Assembly (NCBI GenBank): GCA_013289175.1
Contig: JABDAN010000001.1
Span: 62,001-126,000 of the forward strand
Origin: Bacteroidota bacterium
GTDB lineage: Bacteria > Bacteroidota > Bacteroidia > Chitinophagales > Chitinophagaceae
DNA: 64,000 nt
Reading direction: 5' to 3'
Part shown: piece after piece, positions 35,360-43,933 of the stretch
Layout: each line of letters opens with the position of its first letter
Position numbering within the stretch: position 1 is the stretch's first letter
Translations under genes and position numbers: made by a program
Notes under the pieces: model-generated
The model's input: only the letters and a program-made list of their open reading frames with translations
Told to the model about the DNA's origin: nothing
The model's database searches: none

Positions 35360-35468
35360 ATATATTTCCATTTTTTTAAAAATTCAAATTCCTTTGGCTT
35401 CGCAGCTTTATGCTTTGCGATTAAAAGAACCTATTTTCGCAGATCAATAGAAATAAACTGATTGCACA

Positions 35469-37373
35469 ATGAAAATGGTTGACTCTTTTGAAAAAATTCC
35501 CCTGGCTATTTTTCCCAATGCTCAGGATGGGTCTGTGTTCGTTGCAAAAAAAATAGCCGAACTCATTGGCCAAAAAGAAAAAAATAAGGACCGCTGCGTG
35601 CTGGGTCTTTCCACGGGTAAGTCGCCCCTGAAACTCTACGGCGAACTGATCAGGATGCACCGGGAAGAAGGCCTCAGCTTTCGCAATGTCATCGCTTTCA
35701 ACCTCGATGAATATTACCCGATTACCCGAGATGCGGCCCAGAGTTATTATCGTTTCATGAAAGAAAATTTCTTTGATCACATCGACATTGATCCGAGAAA
35801 CTGCCATATCCCCAACGGCGAGTTGCCCAAGGAATCGATGAAAGCATTTTGCAGCGCTTATGAACAATCCATTACCGATGCAGGAGGTATTGACCTGCAG
35901 ATTCTGGGGATCGGATCCAATGGCCACATTGGTTTTAACGAACCTGGGTCCAGCCGGTTTTCCAAAACAAGAGTAACCCCTTTGGAAATATCCACCCGCC
36001 TTTCCAATGCGGGGGATTTTGAAAGCGTTACCCAGGTTCCCCGGCTATCGGTGACCATGGGCATCAGCACCATTTTGAAAAGCAGGCAGATCATCTTGAT
36101 GGCCTGGGGAAGTAACAAAGCGGTTGCCGTGCAAAAATCCCTGGAAGGAAATGTTACCGAAGAAATGCCGGCTTCCATTCTGCAGGAACATGAAAACACT
36201 TTATTTGTTACAGACGAAGCAGCTGCTGCCGATCTGATCCGTTTCAAAGCTCCCTGGCTGACAGGAGACTGCGACTGGAATTCAGATATCCTGCGAAAAG
36301 CCGTGGTGGGTACCGCGCTCAAATTGGGAAAACCCATTTTAAGTTTAACGGACAAAGATTATAATGACCATGGATTGAGTGATCTGCTCGCCGTCAAAGG
36401 AGATGCCTACGAAATAAACCTGGAAGTATTTTACATGTTGCGCGACAGCATTACGGGTTGGCCGGGTGGAAAGAACAAACCCCTGCCCAATGCTCCGGAA
36501 AGAATGGTTCCCTATCCAAAGAGATGTCTCATTTTTTCTCCGCATCCTGATGACGATATTATCTCCATGGGTGGAACTTTTATGCGCCTGCACGATCAAG
36601 GTCATGAAGTTCATGTCGGATATCAGACTTCGGGAAATATTGCAGTGACCGATGAATTCGTGACCCGCTTTATAGATTTTGCTGTCGGCTTTGAGGCGAT
36701 GTTTGGAATCGATCACCAGCGGTCTTCGCAGATACTGGCCGACGCCAAGAAATATCTGAAAGGGAAGAAAAATTCCGGCGTGGATTCACCGGAAATCAGA
36801 AATATCAAAGGACTGATCCGGCGCAGTGAAGCCAGCGCTACTTGCCGGTACGTGGGTATACCGGACACAGGAATTCATTTTATGAATCTTCCGTTTTATG
36901 AGACCGGAACGATTGAAAAAAAACCCATGAGTGAAGCCGATGTCGTCATTACCATTGATCTCTTGCAAAAAATTAAACCCCATCAGGTTTATTGTGCCGG
37001 CGATCTGGCCGATCCCCATGGAACGCACAAAGTATGTCTGGACGTGGTCTTTGAATCCCTGAGACGCCTGAAAAATGCCGGGGAATCCTGGGTAAAGGAT
37101 TGCTGGGTTTGGTTATATAAGGGTGCCTGGCAAGAATGGGACGTCAGCGAAATTGAAATGGCCATCCCCATGAGTCCAGATCAGGTCCTAAAGAAACGAT
37201 TCGGCATCTTCATCCACCAGTCACAAAAAGATATGGTACCCTTTCAGGGTTCGGACAGCCGGGAATTCTGGCAAAGGGCCGAGGACCGCAATGCCAATAC
37301 CGCCGACCTATATGCTCAATTGGGCTTGACCAAATACGCGGCGATGGAGGCTTTCAAACGCTGGCACTTTTAA
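35469..37373 (+). CDS. nagB: NagB-type glucosamine-6-phosphate deaminase fused to a PIG-L/LmbE deacetylase domain
   Basis: A 634-residue two-domain protein. Residues about 1-275 are NagB: STGKSPLKLYGEL (48-60), NLDEYYPI (78-85) and GIGSNGHIGFNEPGSS (147-162), the sites of the glucosamine-6-phosphate deaminase, which makes fructose-6-phosphate and ammonia. Residues about 350-600 are a PIG-L/LmbE zinc deacetylase: IFSPHPDDDIISMGGTF (355-371, HPDDD 359-363) and DPHGTHKVCLD for the third zinc ligand. PIG-L enzymes deacetylate GlcNAc-type compounds, so the fusion could deacetylate then deaminate an amino sugar. This layout occurs in other Bacteroidota as I recall. Substrate of the second domain is unknown. 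Confidence 0.9.
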   Translation: MKMVDSFEKIPLAIFPNAQDGSVFVAKKIAELIGQKEKNKDRCVLGLSTGKSPLKLYGELIRMHREEGLSFRNVIAFNLDEYYPITRDAAQSYYRFMKENFFDHIDIDPRNCHIPNGELPKESMKAFCSAYEQSITDAGGIDLQILGIGSNGHIGFNEPGSSRFSKTRVTPLEISTRLSNAGDFESVTQVPRLSVTMGISTILKSRQIILMAWGSNKAVAVQKSLEGNVTEEMPASILQEHENTLFVTDEAAAADLIRFKAPWLTGDCDWNSDILRKAVVGTALKLGKPILSLTDKDYNDHGLSDLLAVKGDAYEINLEVFYMLRDSITGWPGGKNKPLPNAPERMVPYPKRCLIFSPHPDDDIISMGGTFMRLHDQGHEVHVGYQTSGNIAVTDEFVTRFIDFAVGFEAMFGIDHQRSSQILADAKKYLKGKKNSGVDSPEIRNIKGLIRRSEASATCRYVGIPDTGIHFMNLPFYETGTIEKKPMSEADVVITIDLLQKIKPHQVYCAGDLADPHGTHKVCLDVVFESLRRLKNAGESWVKDCWVWLYKGAWQEWDVSEIEMAIPMSPDQVLKKRFGIFIHQSQKDMVPFQGSDSREFWQRAEDRNANTADLYAQLGLTKYAAMEAFKRWHF

Positions 37374-37464
37374 AAAATAACCGGTAGCAAAAGTCCGGGG
37401 TGGTCCTTTAAAATCCACCGAATCACTTGATTAAAATCAACTTATTTATTAAAAATATTCCTAA

Positions 37465-38184
37465 TTGCAGCCTGAAAAACTGAAAAGCGTTAAAATTTCC
37501 GAATCGTCAACGACCGGGAAAAATGGCTCAGTCACCCGGTCCGAGGCCTCCGGGCTGGGCTGGTCCGAAGCATGGAAAAATCCCGTCTTTAGATGGAAGC
37601 TCCTGACTGGAATGATCCTATTTATCGCGATTCTGAGCGCCTTACCCTTCTTTTTTCTAGCCATTGAAGCAAGAAATGGCAGGGTTTTGACGGACTTTGT
37701 ATTGGAACTGATTCCGCCCAGGAATACCTCGGTGGCGGTGTTCTTCCTGATCTGGTCTTCGTGTTTGCTGTTGATTATCAGAATCTTCCGAGATCCCCAT
37801 ATGTTATTGGTTACCCTTTGGTCTTATAACGGGGTTACCTTGCTGAGAATGGCCTGTATTGGCTTGATTTCGCTGAATCCGCCGGTAGGACTCATCCCCC
37901 TGGCCGACCCGATTACCAACCTATTTTACGGGGCGCATTATATTACCCACGACCTGTTTTTTTCCGGACATACTACAACTGTTTTTCTGGTTTTTTTGTG
38001 CCTTAAAAAGAAATCTGATCGCGTTTATGCGCTTTTTGCCACGATCCTGCTGGCCATTCTGCTGCTCGTTCAACATGTGCATTATACGATTGACGTATTG
38101 GCAGCTCCGTTATTTACTTATATTGTATACCGGTTTGCAGTAATATTTTCAAAAATGGAAAAACCCGATTCGTTAACCGTCTAA
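37465..38184 (+). CDS. PAP2-like membrane protein of the sphingomyelin synthase-related type
   Basis: A 239-residue integral membrane protein with a hydrophilic N-terminus (1-35) and about six TM helices. The active site pattern is HDLFFSGHTTTVFLVFLCL (about 172-190) and HVHYTIDVLAAPLFTYIVYR (about 206-225), the H-x-H-Y-T-x-D arrangement of sphingomyelin synthases and PAP2_C phosphotransferases. Such enzymes move a phospho head group onto ceramide or remove phosphate from lipids. Bacteroidota make sphingolipids, so a ceramide phosphotransferase is possible, but the reaction is inferred. The start is TTG at 37465. Confidence 0.78.
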   Translation: MQPEKLKSVKISESSTTGKNGSVTRSEASGLGWSEAWKNPVFRWKLLTGMILFIAILSALPFFFLAIEARNGRVLTDFVLELIPPRNTSVAVFFLIWSSCLLLIIRIFRDPHMLLVTLWSYNGVTLLRMACIGLISLNPPVGLIPLADPITNLFYGAHYITHDLFFSGHTTTVFLVFLCLKKKSDRVYALFATILLAILLLVQHVHYTIDVLAAPLFTYIVYRFAVIFSKMEKPDSLTV

Positions 38185-38306
38185 GGGTTTTCGGAGAACT
38201 TTTTTTCAGATACCAACGGGCTGATTTAAACGTTTAATTTATCCCGGTAATTAACAATTGGGGAAATAAGAATGGAAGAAGGGCTGGTTAATAGCACTTT
38301 ATTCAT

Positions 38307-38314
38307 TAATTTTG
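38307..38314 (+). promoter_or_regulatory. Putative -7 box (TAATTTTG) of the PhyH gene
   Basis: TAATTTTG matches TAnnTTTG in an AT-rich 234-bp gap, giving a leader of about 97 bases before the ATG at 38419. No good -33 element is visible. Apart from this the gap shows nothing I can assign. Confidence 0.35.
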
Positions 38315-38418
38315 CGGATAATAAAATTCATAATTATTTTTAAGTTAATTTCATCCTGTCCAAGTCTGGGTTTTAATCAGGCAATATCCCCTGCTAAAGA
38401 CTTAAATGCTACCATGAT

Positions 38419-39234
38419 ATGAAAAAATTAGTATGCCCTGAATTCATTCTAGGTGATAAGGTAACCCCGGAACAAGCAACCTTTTTCCATAAAAACGGGG
38501 TGATCTTATTTCGCAATGTTCTCAAGCCCGAAACAGTTGCCTTTTTCATACAGGAATTAAACCGCATTGAAAAACAATTACTTGATGAAGGCGTAGATAA
38601 AATCAACGGCGTCCCCCTCAAATTTGGCAAGGACCACAACGGCCAGACCATCATACAGCGTTTGTGCTTTTTATCCAATTATAGTACGACTTTTCATGAA
38701 TTTCTAAAAGATCCACGGTTGGTGGCACTCCTGGAACTTTTGGCTCCCTACGAAGGTAGGATCGCCGAAAATGAAAAGGACGGACTGATCCTCAATCACT
38801 ATGTCCGGACTCCAGAAAGTAAGTTTTCTCAGATGGGATGGCATACCGATAGCCCCAGAGATTTATTTTTAGGCCAAAAGATCATGCCCATGCTGAATGT
38901 AGGCATTCATCTGGACCATGTCCCTTTTGAAGCGGGTGGATTGCGTGTTCTTCCCGGCACTCATACACAAGGTGTTCTGCGTTTACTTTTCAAGAAAAAA
39001 TACTTCATAGACAACAACCCCGATGCCCGTGAAATCGGGTTTGATATCAATCCAGGAGATCTTACCGTGCATGACGGCCGCATCTGGCACCGGGCGCAGC
39101 AGTCACCATATGTAGGTGAAGCCAGCCGCCGACGTGTTATGTATGTGCCCATCATTACCGGCAAATACATGCCCAAAGACGAAAACAGCAAGACGCCTTT
39201 TTACCACCGTTTCGCTTCCAAAGTACAGAACTGA
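38419..39234 (+). CDS. Phytanoyl-CoA dioxygenase (PhyH) family oxygenase
   Basis: A 271-residue Fe(II)/2-oxoglutarate oxygenase. The double-stranded beta-helix iron site is seen as His142 and Asp144 in MGWHTDSPRD, and His224 in HDGRIWHRAQ, with the 2-oxoglutarate Arg in EASRRRVMYVP. LRVLPGTHTQGVL is the usual PhyH segment. It should hydroxylate a lipid or small molecule; substrate unknown. It is followed 27 bp later by an SDR gene and preceded by the sphingomyelin-synthase-like gene on the same strand, which hints at lipid modification. Confidence 0.85.
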   Translation: MKKLVCPEFILGDKVTPEQATFFHKNGVILFRNVLKPETVAFFIQELNRIEKQLLDEGVDKINGVPLKFGKDHNGQTIIQRLCFLSNYSTTFHEFLKDPRLVALLELLAPYEGRIAENEKDGLILNHYVRTPESKFSQMGWHTDSPRDLFLGQKIMPMLNVGIHLDHVPFEAGGLRVLPGTHTQGVLRLLFKKKYFIDNNPDAREIGFDINPGDLTVHDGRIWHRAQQSPYVGEASRRRVMYVPIITGKYMPKDENSKTPFYHRFASKVQN

Positions 39235-39261
39235 GGATTTCAGAATCTTAAATGAATTATA

Positions 39262-40035
39262 ATGCCTTTTGCACTCATCACCGGAGCCAGCAAAGGAATC
39301 GGAAAATCTATTGCGGAAATCTTAGCGGCTCGGGGGTATGATCTGCTCCTGGTCGCCCGTTCGAGCGATTTGCTGGAAAAAGTTTCCAAGGAAATTCAGG
39401 ATGCCACTTCCAAAACCTGCGCTTGGTTATCTTTGGACTTATCCGAAAGCCAGGCGGCCGAAAAAGTGTACGACTGGTGTAAAAAAAATCAATACACGGT
39501 TTCGGTGCTGGTCAACAATGCCGGTTATGGATTGAGTGGTTCATTTGAAAAATATTCTCCCCTCGAACACGAGCAAATGTTGCAAGTAAATATTGTGACC
39601 CTCACCAAACTAACCCGGCTGTTCTTGCCGGACCTGCTCCAACTACCCGAGGCCTATATTCTTAATATCGGCAGTTCTGCTTCCTATCAGGCCGTTCCGT
39701 TTTTATCAGCCTATGCCGCCTCCAAAGCCTATGTGTTGAGTTTTAGCCGCGGCCTCCATCAGGAACTTAAAAAAACTTCTGTTTCCGTAACCTGCATATG
39801 TCCGGGTCCAACGGATACCAATTTTGTCAACCGGGCCAATGTCGGTGCCAAGGGACAGAAAACAGCCGAACGTTTTAATATGACACCCCAGGCAGTCGCA
39901 AAAATTGCGGTGGACAGTCTTTTCCATCGCCGTCCGGAAGTGATTACGGGCGCCATGAACAAACTCAGTGCGTTTTTTGCTTGGCTCTTACCCAAGACCG
40001 TTGTAGAGGGTATTGCCAAAAAACTTTACGACTGA
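39262..40035 (+). CDS. Short-chain dehydrogenase/reductase
   Basis: A 257-residue SDR. The NAD(P) motif ALITGASKGIGKSIAE (4-19), NNAG (85-88), catalytic Ser139, Tyr151 and Lys155 (YAASK) are all present. The C-terminus (NKLSAFFAWLLPKTVVEGIAKKLYD) resembles the membrane-near DltE/DHRS7-like group. Starts with RSSDLLEK after the second strand, which favours NADP. Substrate unknown; the PhyH neighbour suggests lipids. The NamZ-like gene begins 29 bp after it. Confidence 0.88.
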   Translation: MPFALITGASKGIGKSIAEILAARGYDLLLVARSSDLLEKVSKEIQDATSKTCAWLSLDLSESQAAEKVYDWCKKNQYTVSVLVNNAGYGLSGSFEKYSPLEHEQMLQVNIVTLTKLTRLFLPDLLQLPEAYILNIGSSASYQAVPFLSAYAASKAYVLSFSRGLHQELKKTSVSVTCICPGPTDTNFVNRANVGAKGQKTAERFNMTPQAVAKIAVDSLFHRRPEVITGAMNKLSAFFAWLLPKTVVEGIAKKLYD

Positions 40036-40063
40036 AAAGGGTTTTAAAATCAGTGGATTTAAA

Positions 40064-41281
40064 ATGAAGAAGAGGCCTTTGCGAACCATCTTGATTCTTC
40101 TTGATCTCATGCTGCAGATCTGTTTGGTTTCAAGGGCTCAGTTACCTACGACGTCCATACTCACCGGTGCTGAGCAAACAGAAAAATATTTCCCGCTTCT
40201 TCGTGGTAAAAAGATCGCCCTGGTAGCCAATCCCACCTCGCAGATCCGAGGCATACCCTTAGTGGATAGTTTGCTGCACGCGGGCATCCAGGTCGTAAAA
40301 GTATTTGGTCCTGAGCACGGTTTCCGTGGAAATGCCAGCAATGGAGCCACTGTTTCTGACAGCCGTGATTCGCTCACCAGCCTTGCGATTGTTTCCTTGT
40401 ACGGGAAAAAAAGCATGCCTTCGCAGCAAGATCTGGAAGGAGTTGACCTGATCGTTTTTGATATACAGGATGTAGGTGCCCGTTTCTTCACCTATATCAT
40501 CACCCTGCAGCGCGTGATGCAAGCCTGTGCGAATTTCCACAAACCATTGCTCATCCTGGACAGACCCAATCCCAATGGTTTTTATGTCGATGGACCGGTG
40601 TTGGAAGATTCTCTCCGGTCGGGTGTAGGCCTTCAGCCCATTCCCATTGTGCACGGAATGACCATGGGGGAAATGGCAGAAATGATCAATGGGGAAGGCT
40701 GGTTGACGAACAAAGTATCTTGTGAACTGCAGGTGATAAAAAATGCGGGCTACACCCATTCGTCACGCTATATTTTGCCCGTGCCCCCCTCTCCCAATCT
40801 CAATACACCCGAATCCATTTTACTTTATCCCAGCCTTTGCCTTTTTGAGGGAACGGTCATCAGTCTGGGTCGTGGCACGCATCGACCCTTTACAGTCCTG
40901 GGAGCACCCCCGCTGGCAGGAAAATATGCATTTCAATTTTTACCGGTTTCTATTGCTGGAATGAGTGAACACCCGCTTTATCAGGACACCCTTTGTTATG
41001 GGCTGGATCTGCAGAGTTATGATCTCGAAGCCTTGCGTGAAAAAAAACAAATCAACCTCAATTGGTTGTTCGAATTTTACCGGACTTATCCGCAGAAAGA
41101 AATATTTTTTGATGCGTCGCGCAGTAAACAAATCGGAAATTTTGATAAACTCGCCGGCACTCCCCTCTTGCGCAAACAGATTATCGACGGCGTTTCTGAA
41201 AAAGACATCCGAAAATCCTGGGAACCTGCCCTTTCTCAATTTAAGGTTAAAAGGAAAAAATACCTGCTTTATCCGGATTGA
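40064..41281 (+). CDS. DUF1343 family protein, NamZ-like exo-beta-N-acetylmuramidase
   Basis: A 405-residue exported protein with a signal peptide (MKKRPLRTILILLDLMLQICLVSRAQ). DUF1343 segments: LRGKKIALVANPTSQIRG, VVKVFGPEHGFRGNASNGATV, LIVFDIQDVGARFFTYIITLQ, LDRPNPNGFYVDGPVLE and PSPNLNTPESILLYPSLCLFEGT. The family includes NamZ of Tannerella, which removes terminal MurNAc from peptidoglycan fragments during muropeptide recycling. The start at 40064 opens the signal peptide, while the ORF-track TTG overlaps the SDR. Probably periplasmic. Confidence 0.88.
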   Translation: MKKRPLRTILILLDLMLQICLVSRAQLPTTSILTGAEQTEKYFPLLRGKKIALVANPTSQIRGIPLVDSLLHAGIQVVKVFGPEHGFRGNASNGATVSDSRDSLTSLAIVSLYGKKSMPSQQDLEGVDLIVFDIQDVGARFFTYIITLQRVMQACANFHKPLLILDRPNPNGFYVDGPVLEDSLRSGVGLQPIPIVHGMTMGEMAEMINGEGWLTNKVSCELQVIKNAGYTHSSRYILPVPPSPNLNTPESILLYPSLCLFEGTVISLGRGTHRPFTVLGAPPLAGKYAFQFLPVSIAGMSEHPLYQDTLCYGLDLQSYDLEALREKKQINLNWLFEFYRTYPQKEIFFDASRSKQIGNFDKLAGTPLLRKQIIDGVSEKDIRKSWEPALSQFKVKRKKYLLYPD

Positions 41282-41282
41282 A

Positions 41283-41300
41283 CAAGCCTGAACGGGCTTG
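41283..41300 (+). terminator. Terminator-like hairpin after the NamZ-like gene
   Basis: CAAGCC (41283-41288) and GGCTTG (41295-41300) form a 6-bp stem with a 6-base loop, two bases past the stop codon. The T-run downstream is weak (CCTTTTGC), so it may not be efficient. Confidence 0.4.
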
Positions 41301-41402
41301 GTTGGCAATCCTTTTGCAACTCAAACATATACCGGTGGATTCAGGCTTCCTGACCCCGGCCTTCATGTTTTATACCTAAATTGAGTATCTAAAAAATCAG
41401 TT

Positions 41403-42164
41403 ATGTCACATAAAGATCTATCCAGAAGAGATTTCATTCACACAGCCGGGAAAGCCGGTGTGGTAGCGGGCCTTACCGGCTCTGTCCTGACTAGTTTTGC
41501 CAATGCGGGTTCTGTTCATCCGGTTTTGTTGTCTGCACCGGATCCCGTTCCTTATACACAGCAACCACTCCCTTACAGTTATACATCGCTGGAGCCAGCC
41601 ATCGACGCAATGACCATGGAAATTCACTATACCAAACACGCGGCAACTTATGCTAAGAATTTGTCTGAAGCCGTCGTGGCAGAAAATGTAAATACTTCCA
41701 CGATGTCCTTGGAAGACCTGTTGGCTTCGATCTCAAAATATTCCACCAAAATGAGAAACAATGCCGGAGGCCATTATAACCATTCTCTTTTCTGGCAGTT
41801 TATGAATGCACCGGGAAAGGGAGGCGCCCCCTCTGCAGCCCTCACGACGGCTATTCAGGGCAGCTTCGGATCAATGGACGGGTTAAAAACAAAATTCAAT
41901 GATGCTGCCAAGGCCCGTTTTGGATCAGGATGGGCTTGGGTAATTGTAAAAAAAGATAAGACACTCGATGTGGTCTCTACAGCTAACCAGGACAATACCC
42001 TTATGGACGTCAGTGAAGTCAAAGGGATACCCCTGTTTGGACTGGATGTTTGGGAACATGCCTATTACCTGAAATATCAAAACAAGAGACCAGATTATAT
42101 CGGTGCCTGGTGGTCGTTAGTAAATTGGGATTATATCAATAACCGGTATAGTAAAATCGGATAA
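41403..42164 (+). CDS. Tat-exported superoxide dismutase, Mn/Fe family
   Basis: A 253-residue SOD with an N-terminal twin-arginine signal (LSRRDFIHTAGKAGVVAG) not found in cytoplasmic SODs. Metal ligands are His75 (MEIHYTKH), His127 (AGGHYNHSLFW), Asp215 and His219 (LFGLDVWEHAYYL). The Gly-Gly before YNHS and the later TANQDN are the Mn-type pattern. The usual second His after KH is Ala here (KHAATY), while the gateway Tyr remains. It should remove superoxide in the periplasm. It stands alone between NamZ and a minus-strand barrel. Confidence 0.92.
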   Translation: MSHKDLSRRDFIHTAGKAGVVAGLTGSVLTSFANAGSVHPVLLSAPDPVPYTQQPLPYSYTSLEPAIDAMTMEIHYTKHAATYAKNLSEAVVAENVNTSTMSLEDLLASISKYSTKMRNNAGGHYNHSLFWQFMNAPGKGGAPSAALTTAIQGSFGSMDGLKTKFNDAAKARFGSGWAWVIVKKDKTLDVVSTANQDNTLMDVSEVKGIPLFGLDVWEHAYYLKYQNKRPDYIGAWWSLVNWDYINNRYSKIG

Positions 42165-42270
42165 TCTCCGCAAATAAATAGCTACGGTCACCCGTTCATT
42201 GCCTACGGACCATCCGCTGATGGCTGGTATCGGGCGAGCGGGAGTATTGGCCGATTTTTCTAACGGATCC

Positions 42271-42840
42271 TCAGAAATTAAAGAGGCAACCTATTCCTGT
42301 AACCGTGGATTTTGATTGATCCAAGGTTTTCATATAGGAAAAACGAAGTTCAAGATTGTGGGAGTGATGACCTACCCCCATCCGTACGCCGATATTTCCA
42401 ACTGGTCCAAAACCAGAAATTTTTGCGGAAAAATCGTACCCGTTCTCATCGGTAGCGGTATACTGATTCATGTGATATCCAAATCCAGCACCGGCAAATA
42501 CGCCGAATTTATCTTCGGCCTCTTTGACGGATCCTGCTCCATAGTTGTAGTTGAACATCAGGGGCGCATCAAACATCACACCGAGTGAATTGTCGCTGGC
42601 GTATTGAGAATTATAAGATCCGGAAATTCCAAAGCTCATGGGTATGCCAACAGACAAAGAACTGTTTTCTGTTTCCATGAAATTCACGCGGGGTGAATAC
42701 ATGATTGCACCCACCGGATCTACAGTGGCACCGGAGGTTGACTGCAAGACGACATTGATACCGACACCTTGCATAAAAGTCTGAGAAAAAGCAAAACTGG
42801 AAAGGCAAAGGGCTATCGCCGAAAAAATGATTTTTTTCAT
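42271..42840 (-). CDS. Small outer-membrane beta-barrel-like protein
   Basis: A 189-residue exported protein with signal peptide MKKIIFSAIALCLSSFAFSQ and alternating strands rich in Gly, Asn and aromatic residues (SLSVGIPMSFGISGSYNSQY, FGVFAGAGFGYHMNQY, NIGVRMGVGHHSHNLELRFSYM), ending in Phe. This is typical of small eight-stranded barrels of Bacteroidota (PorT/OmpW-like), but I cannot name a family. Role unknown. Confidence 0.75.
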   Translation of the reverse strand: MKKIIFSAIALCLSSFAFSQTFMQGVGINVVLQSTSGATVDPVGAIMYSPRVNFMETENSSLSVGIPMSFGISGSYNSQYASDNSLGVMFDAPLMFNYNYGAGSVKEAEDKFGVFAGAGFGYHMNQYTATDENGYDFSAKISGFGPVGNIGVRMGVGHHSHNLELRFSYMKTLDQSKSTVTGIGCLFNF

Positions 42841-42916
42841 GTTTTGTGCTCTTGGGTTCCCTTCGAAAACGGTATGATTAAAATTTTATTGCCATTCTAA
42901 TGGTTTCCCTTATGCC

Positions 42917-43495
42917 TCACTTCCGGAGGGCTTCTTCTATGCTTTTGTCGGGTATTAGCCAGCGTACGGAGACGATACAAAATAAGATAGCAGAAAACAA
43001 GGTATTCACATAGGCCAGGGCGATGGCCAACCCATAACAAACAACGGAGAAAATTCCCTTTCTTTTGGTACAGGCGAAGGCTTCCACGAGCTTTGGATTG
43101 TTCCGGGTGATTCGCTCAATACAAGTCTGCAGAATGGTAAAGGAGAGTCCGCAAATCAGCAGCAGGCTGGCATAAAGGATGACCGTATTCTGCGCAAAAT
43201 GATTCTCTCCCATCCATCCGGTTGCAAAAGGTATCAGGGATAACCAGAAAAGAAGGTTCAGGTTGGACCAGATAATGGCTGCGTTAACATGGGAGGCTGC
43301 ACCCAGAAGATGATGATGGTTGCCCCAATAAATGCCGACAAATACAAAACTGAGGAGATAACTTGAAAAAACCGGTAGTTGATCCAGGAGCGCGTGCCAG
43401 CTGGTGTCATGCGGCGTTTTGATTTCCAAAACCATGATAGTGATGATGATCGCAATCACTCCATCGCTAAAGGCCTCCAACCTGGATTTGTTCAT
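42917..43495 (-). CDS. TMEM175-type potassium channel (DUF1211)
   Basis: A 192-residue membrane protein with six predicted TM helices. The family signature RLEAFSDGVIAIIITIMVLE (FSD in TM1) forms the pore-lining filter of bacterial TMEM175 potassium channels. GIYWGNHHHLLGA is the second conserved segment. The ORF track starts 54 residues earlier in another gene; the ATG at 43495 (MNKSRLEAF) is the family start. It lies 10 bp after the end of the small paralogue gene at 43506, so both are probably co-transcribed. Confidence 0.9.
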   Translation of the reverse strand: MNKSRLEAFSDGVIAIIITIMVLEIKTPHDTSWHALLDQLPVFSSYLLSFVFVGIYWGNHHHLLGAASHVNAAIIWSNLNLLFWLSLIPFATGWMGENHFAQNTVILYASLLLICGLSFTILQTCIERITRNNPKLVEAFACTKRKGIFSVVCYGLAIALAYVNTLFSAILFCIVSVRWLIPDKSIEEALRK

Positions 43496-43505
43496 GACAG
43501 CTTGA

Positions 43506-43763
43506 TTATCCCTCCTGTTCCAGGATAGCCGGATGAAATTGATTGACCGCATCCTGAATCCAGGCGGGGAGGTTTTTTTCCTGTACCGTCCAGGTATTGT
43601 CCTCCAGCAACATATTAATATAGTAGCGGTTTCCCCGGTCATCACTGACATCCACATGGTATACCGGGCCCGCGATTCCGTTACTTTTTCTGAAATTGAA
43701 TTCTCTCAATCTTCCTTCTGCTTTAATCAATTTCGAAAACTGCACATTTTTCAATACTGCCAT
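43506..43763 (-). CDS. Small conserved protein, paralogue of the 1.1 kb small protein
   Basis: An 85-residue protein sharing QFSKLIKA, GRLREFNFRK and VDVSDDRGNR with the 91-residue protein at 1075-1350, then diverging (NMLLEDNTWTVQEKNLPAWIQ against MRKEGNDWLILADKPMPEWIW). No signal or TM helix. I do not recognise the family. It lies 10 bp upstream of the TMEM175-like channel gene on the same strand. Two copies 42 kb apart in different contexts suggest a small family specific to this lineage. Confidence 0.8.
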   Translation of the reverse strand: MAVLKNVQFSKLIKAEGRLREFNFRKSNGIAGPVYHVDVSDDRGNRYYINMLLEDNTWTVQEKNLPAWIQDAVNQFHPAILEQEG

Positions 43764-43933
43764 AAAGCAAATGTAATTATTCCCCCATAATAAACTGCGT
43801 TTAATAAGGGACCGGGAGAAGATTATCTGTCAGCAAAATATCGATTAGCAAAAGGATTAACATTTGGTTCATAAATCCGGATAATACCGACTTTTGATTT
43901 AAACCAAATTTGTGCAACTTTGGAAAAAATCTC

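Noticed and set aside
37427-37440. AT-rich palindrome TTGATT-AA-AATCAA after the NagB fusion
   Set aside because: Short arms in AT-rich sequence occur by chance; no promoter or regulator context makes it convincing.
42917-43657. Minus ORF extending TMEM175-like protein upstream to 43657
   Set aside because: The first 54 codons overlap the small paralogue gene in another frame; the channel family starts at MNKSRLEAFSD.
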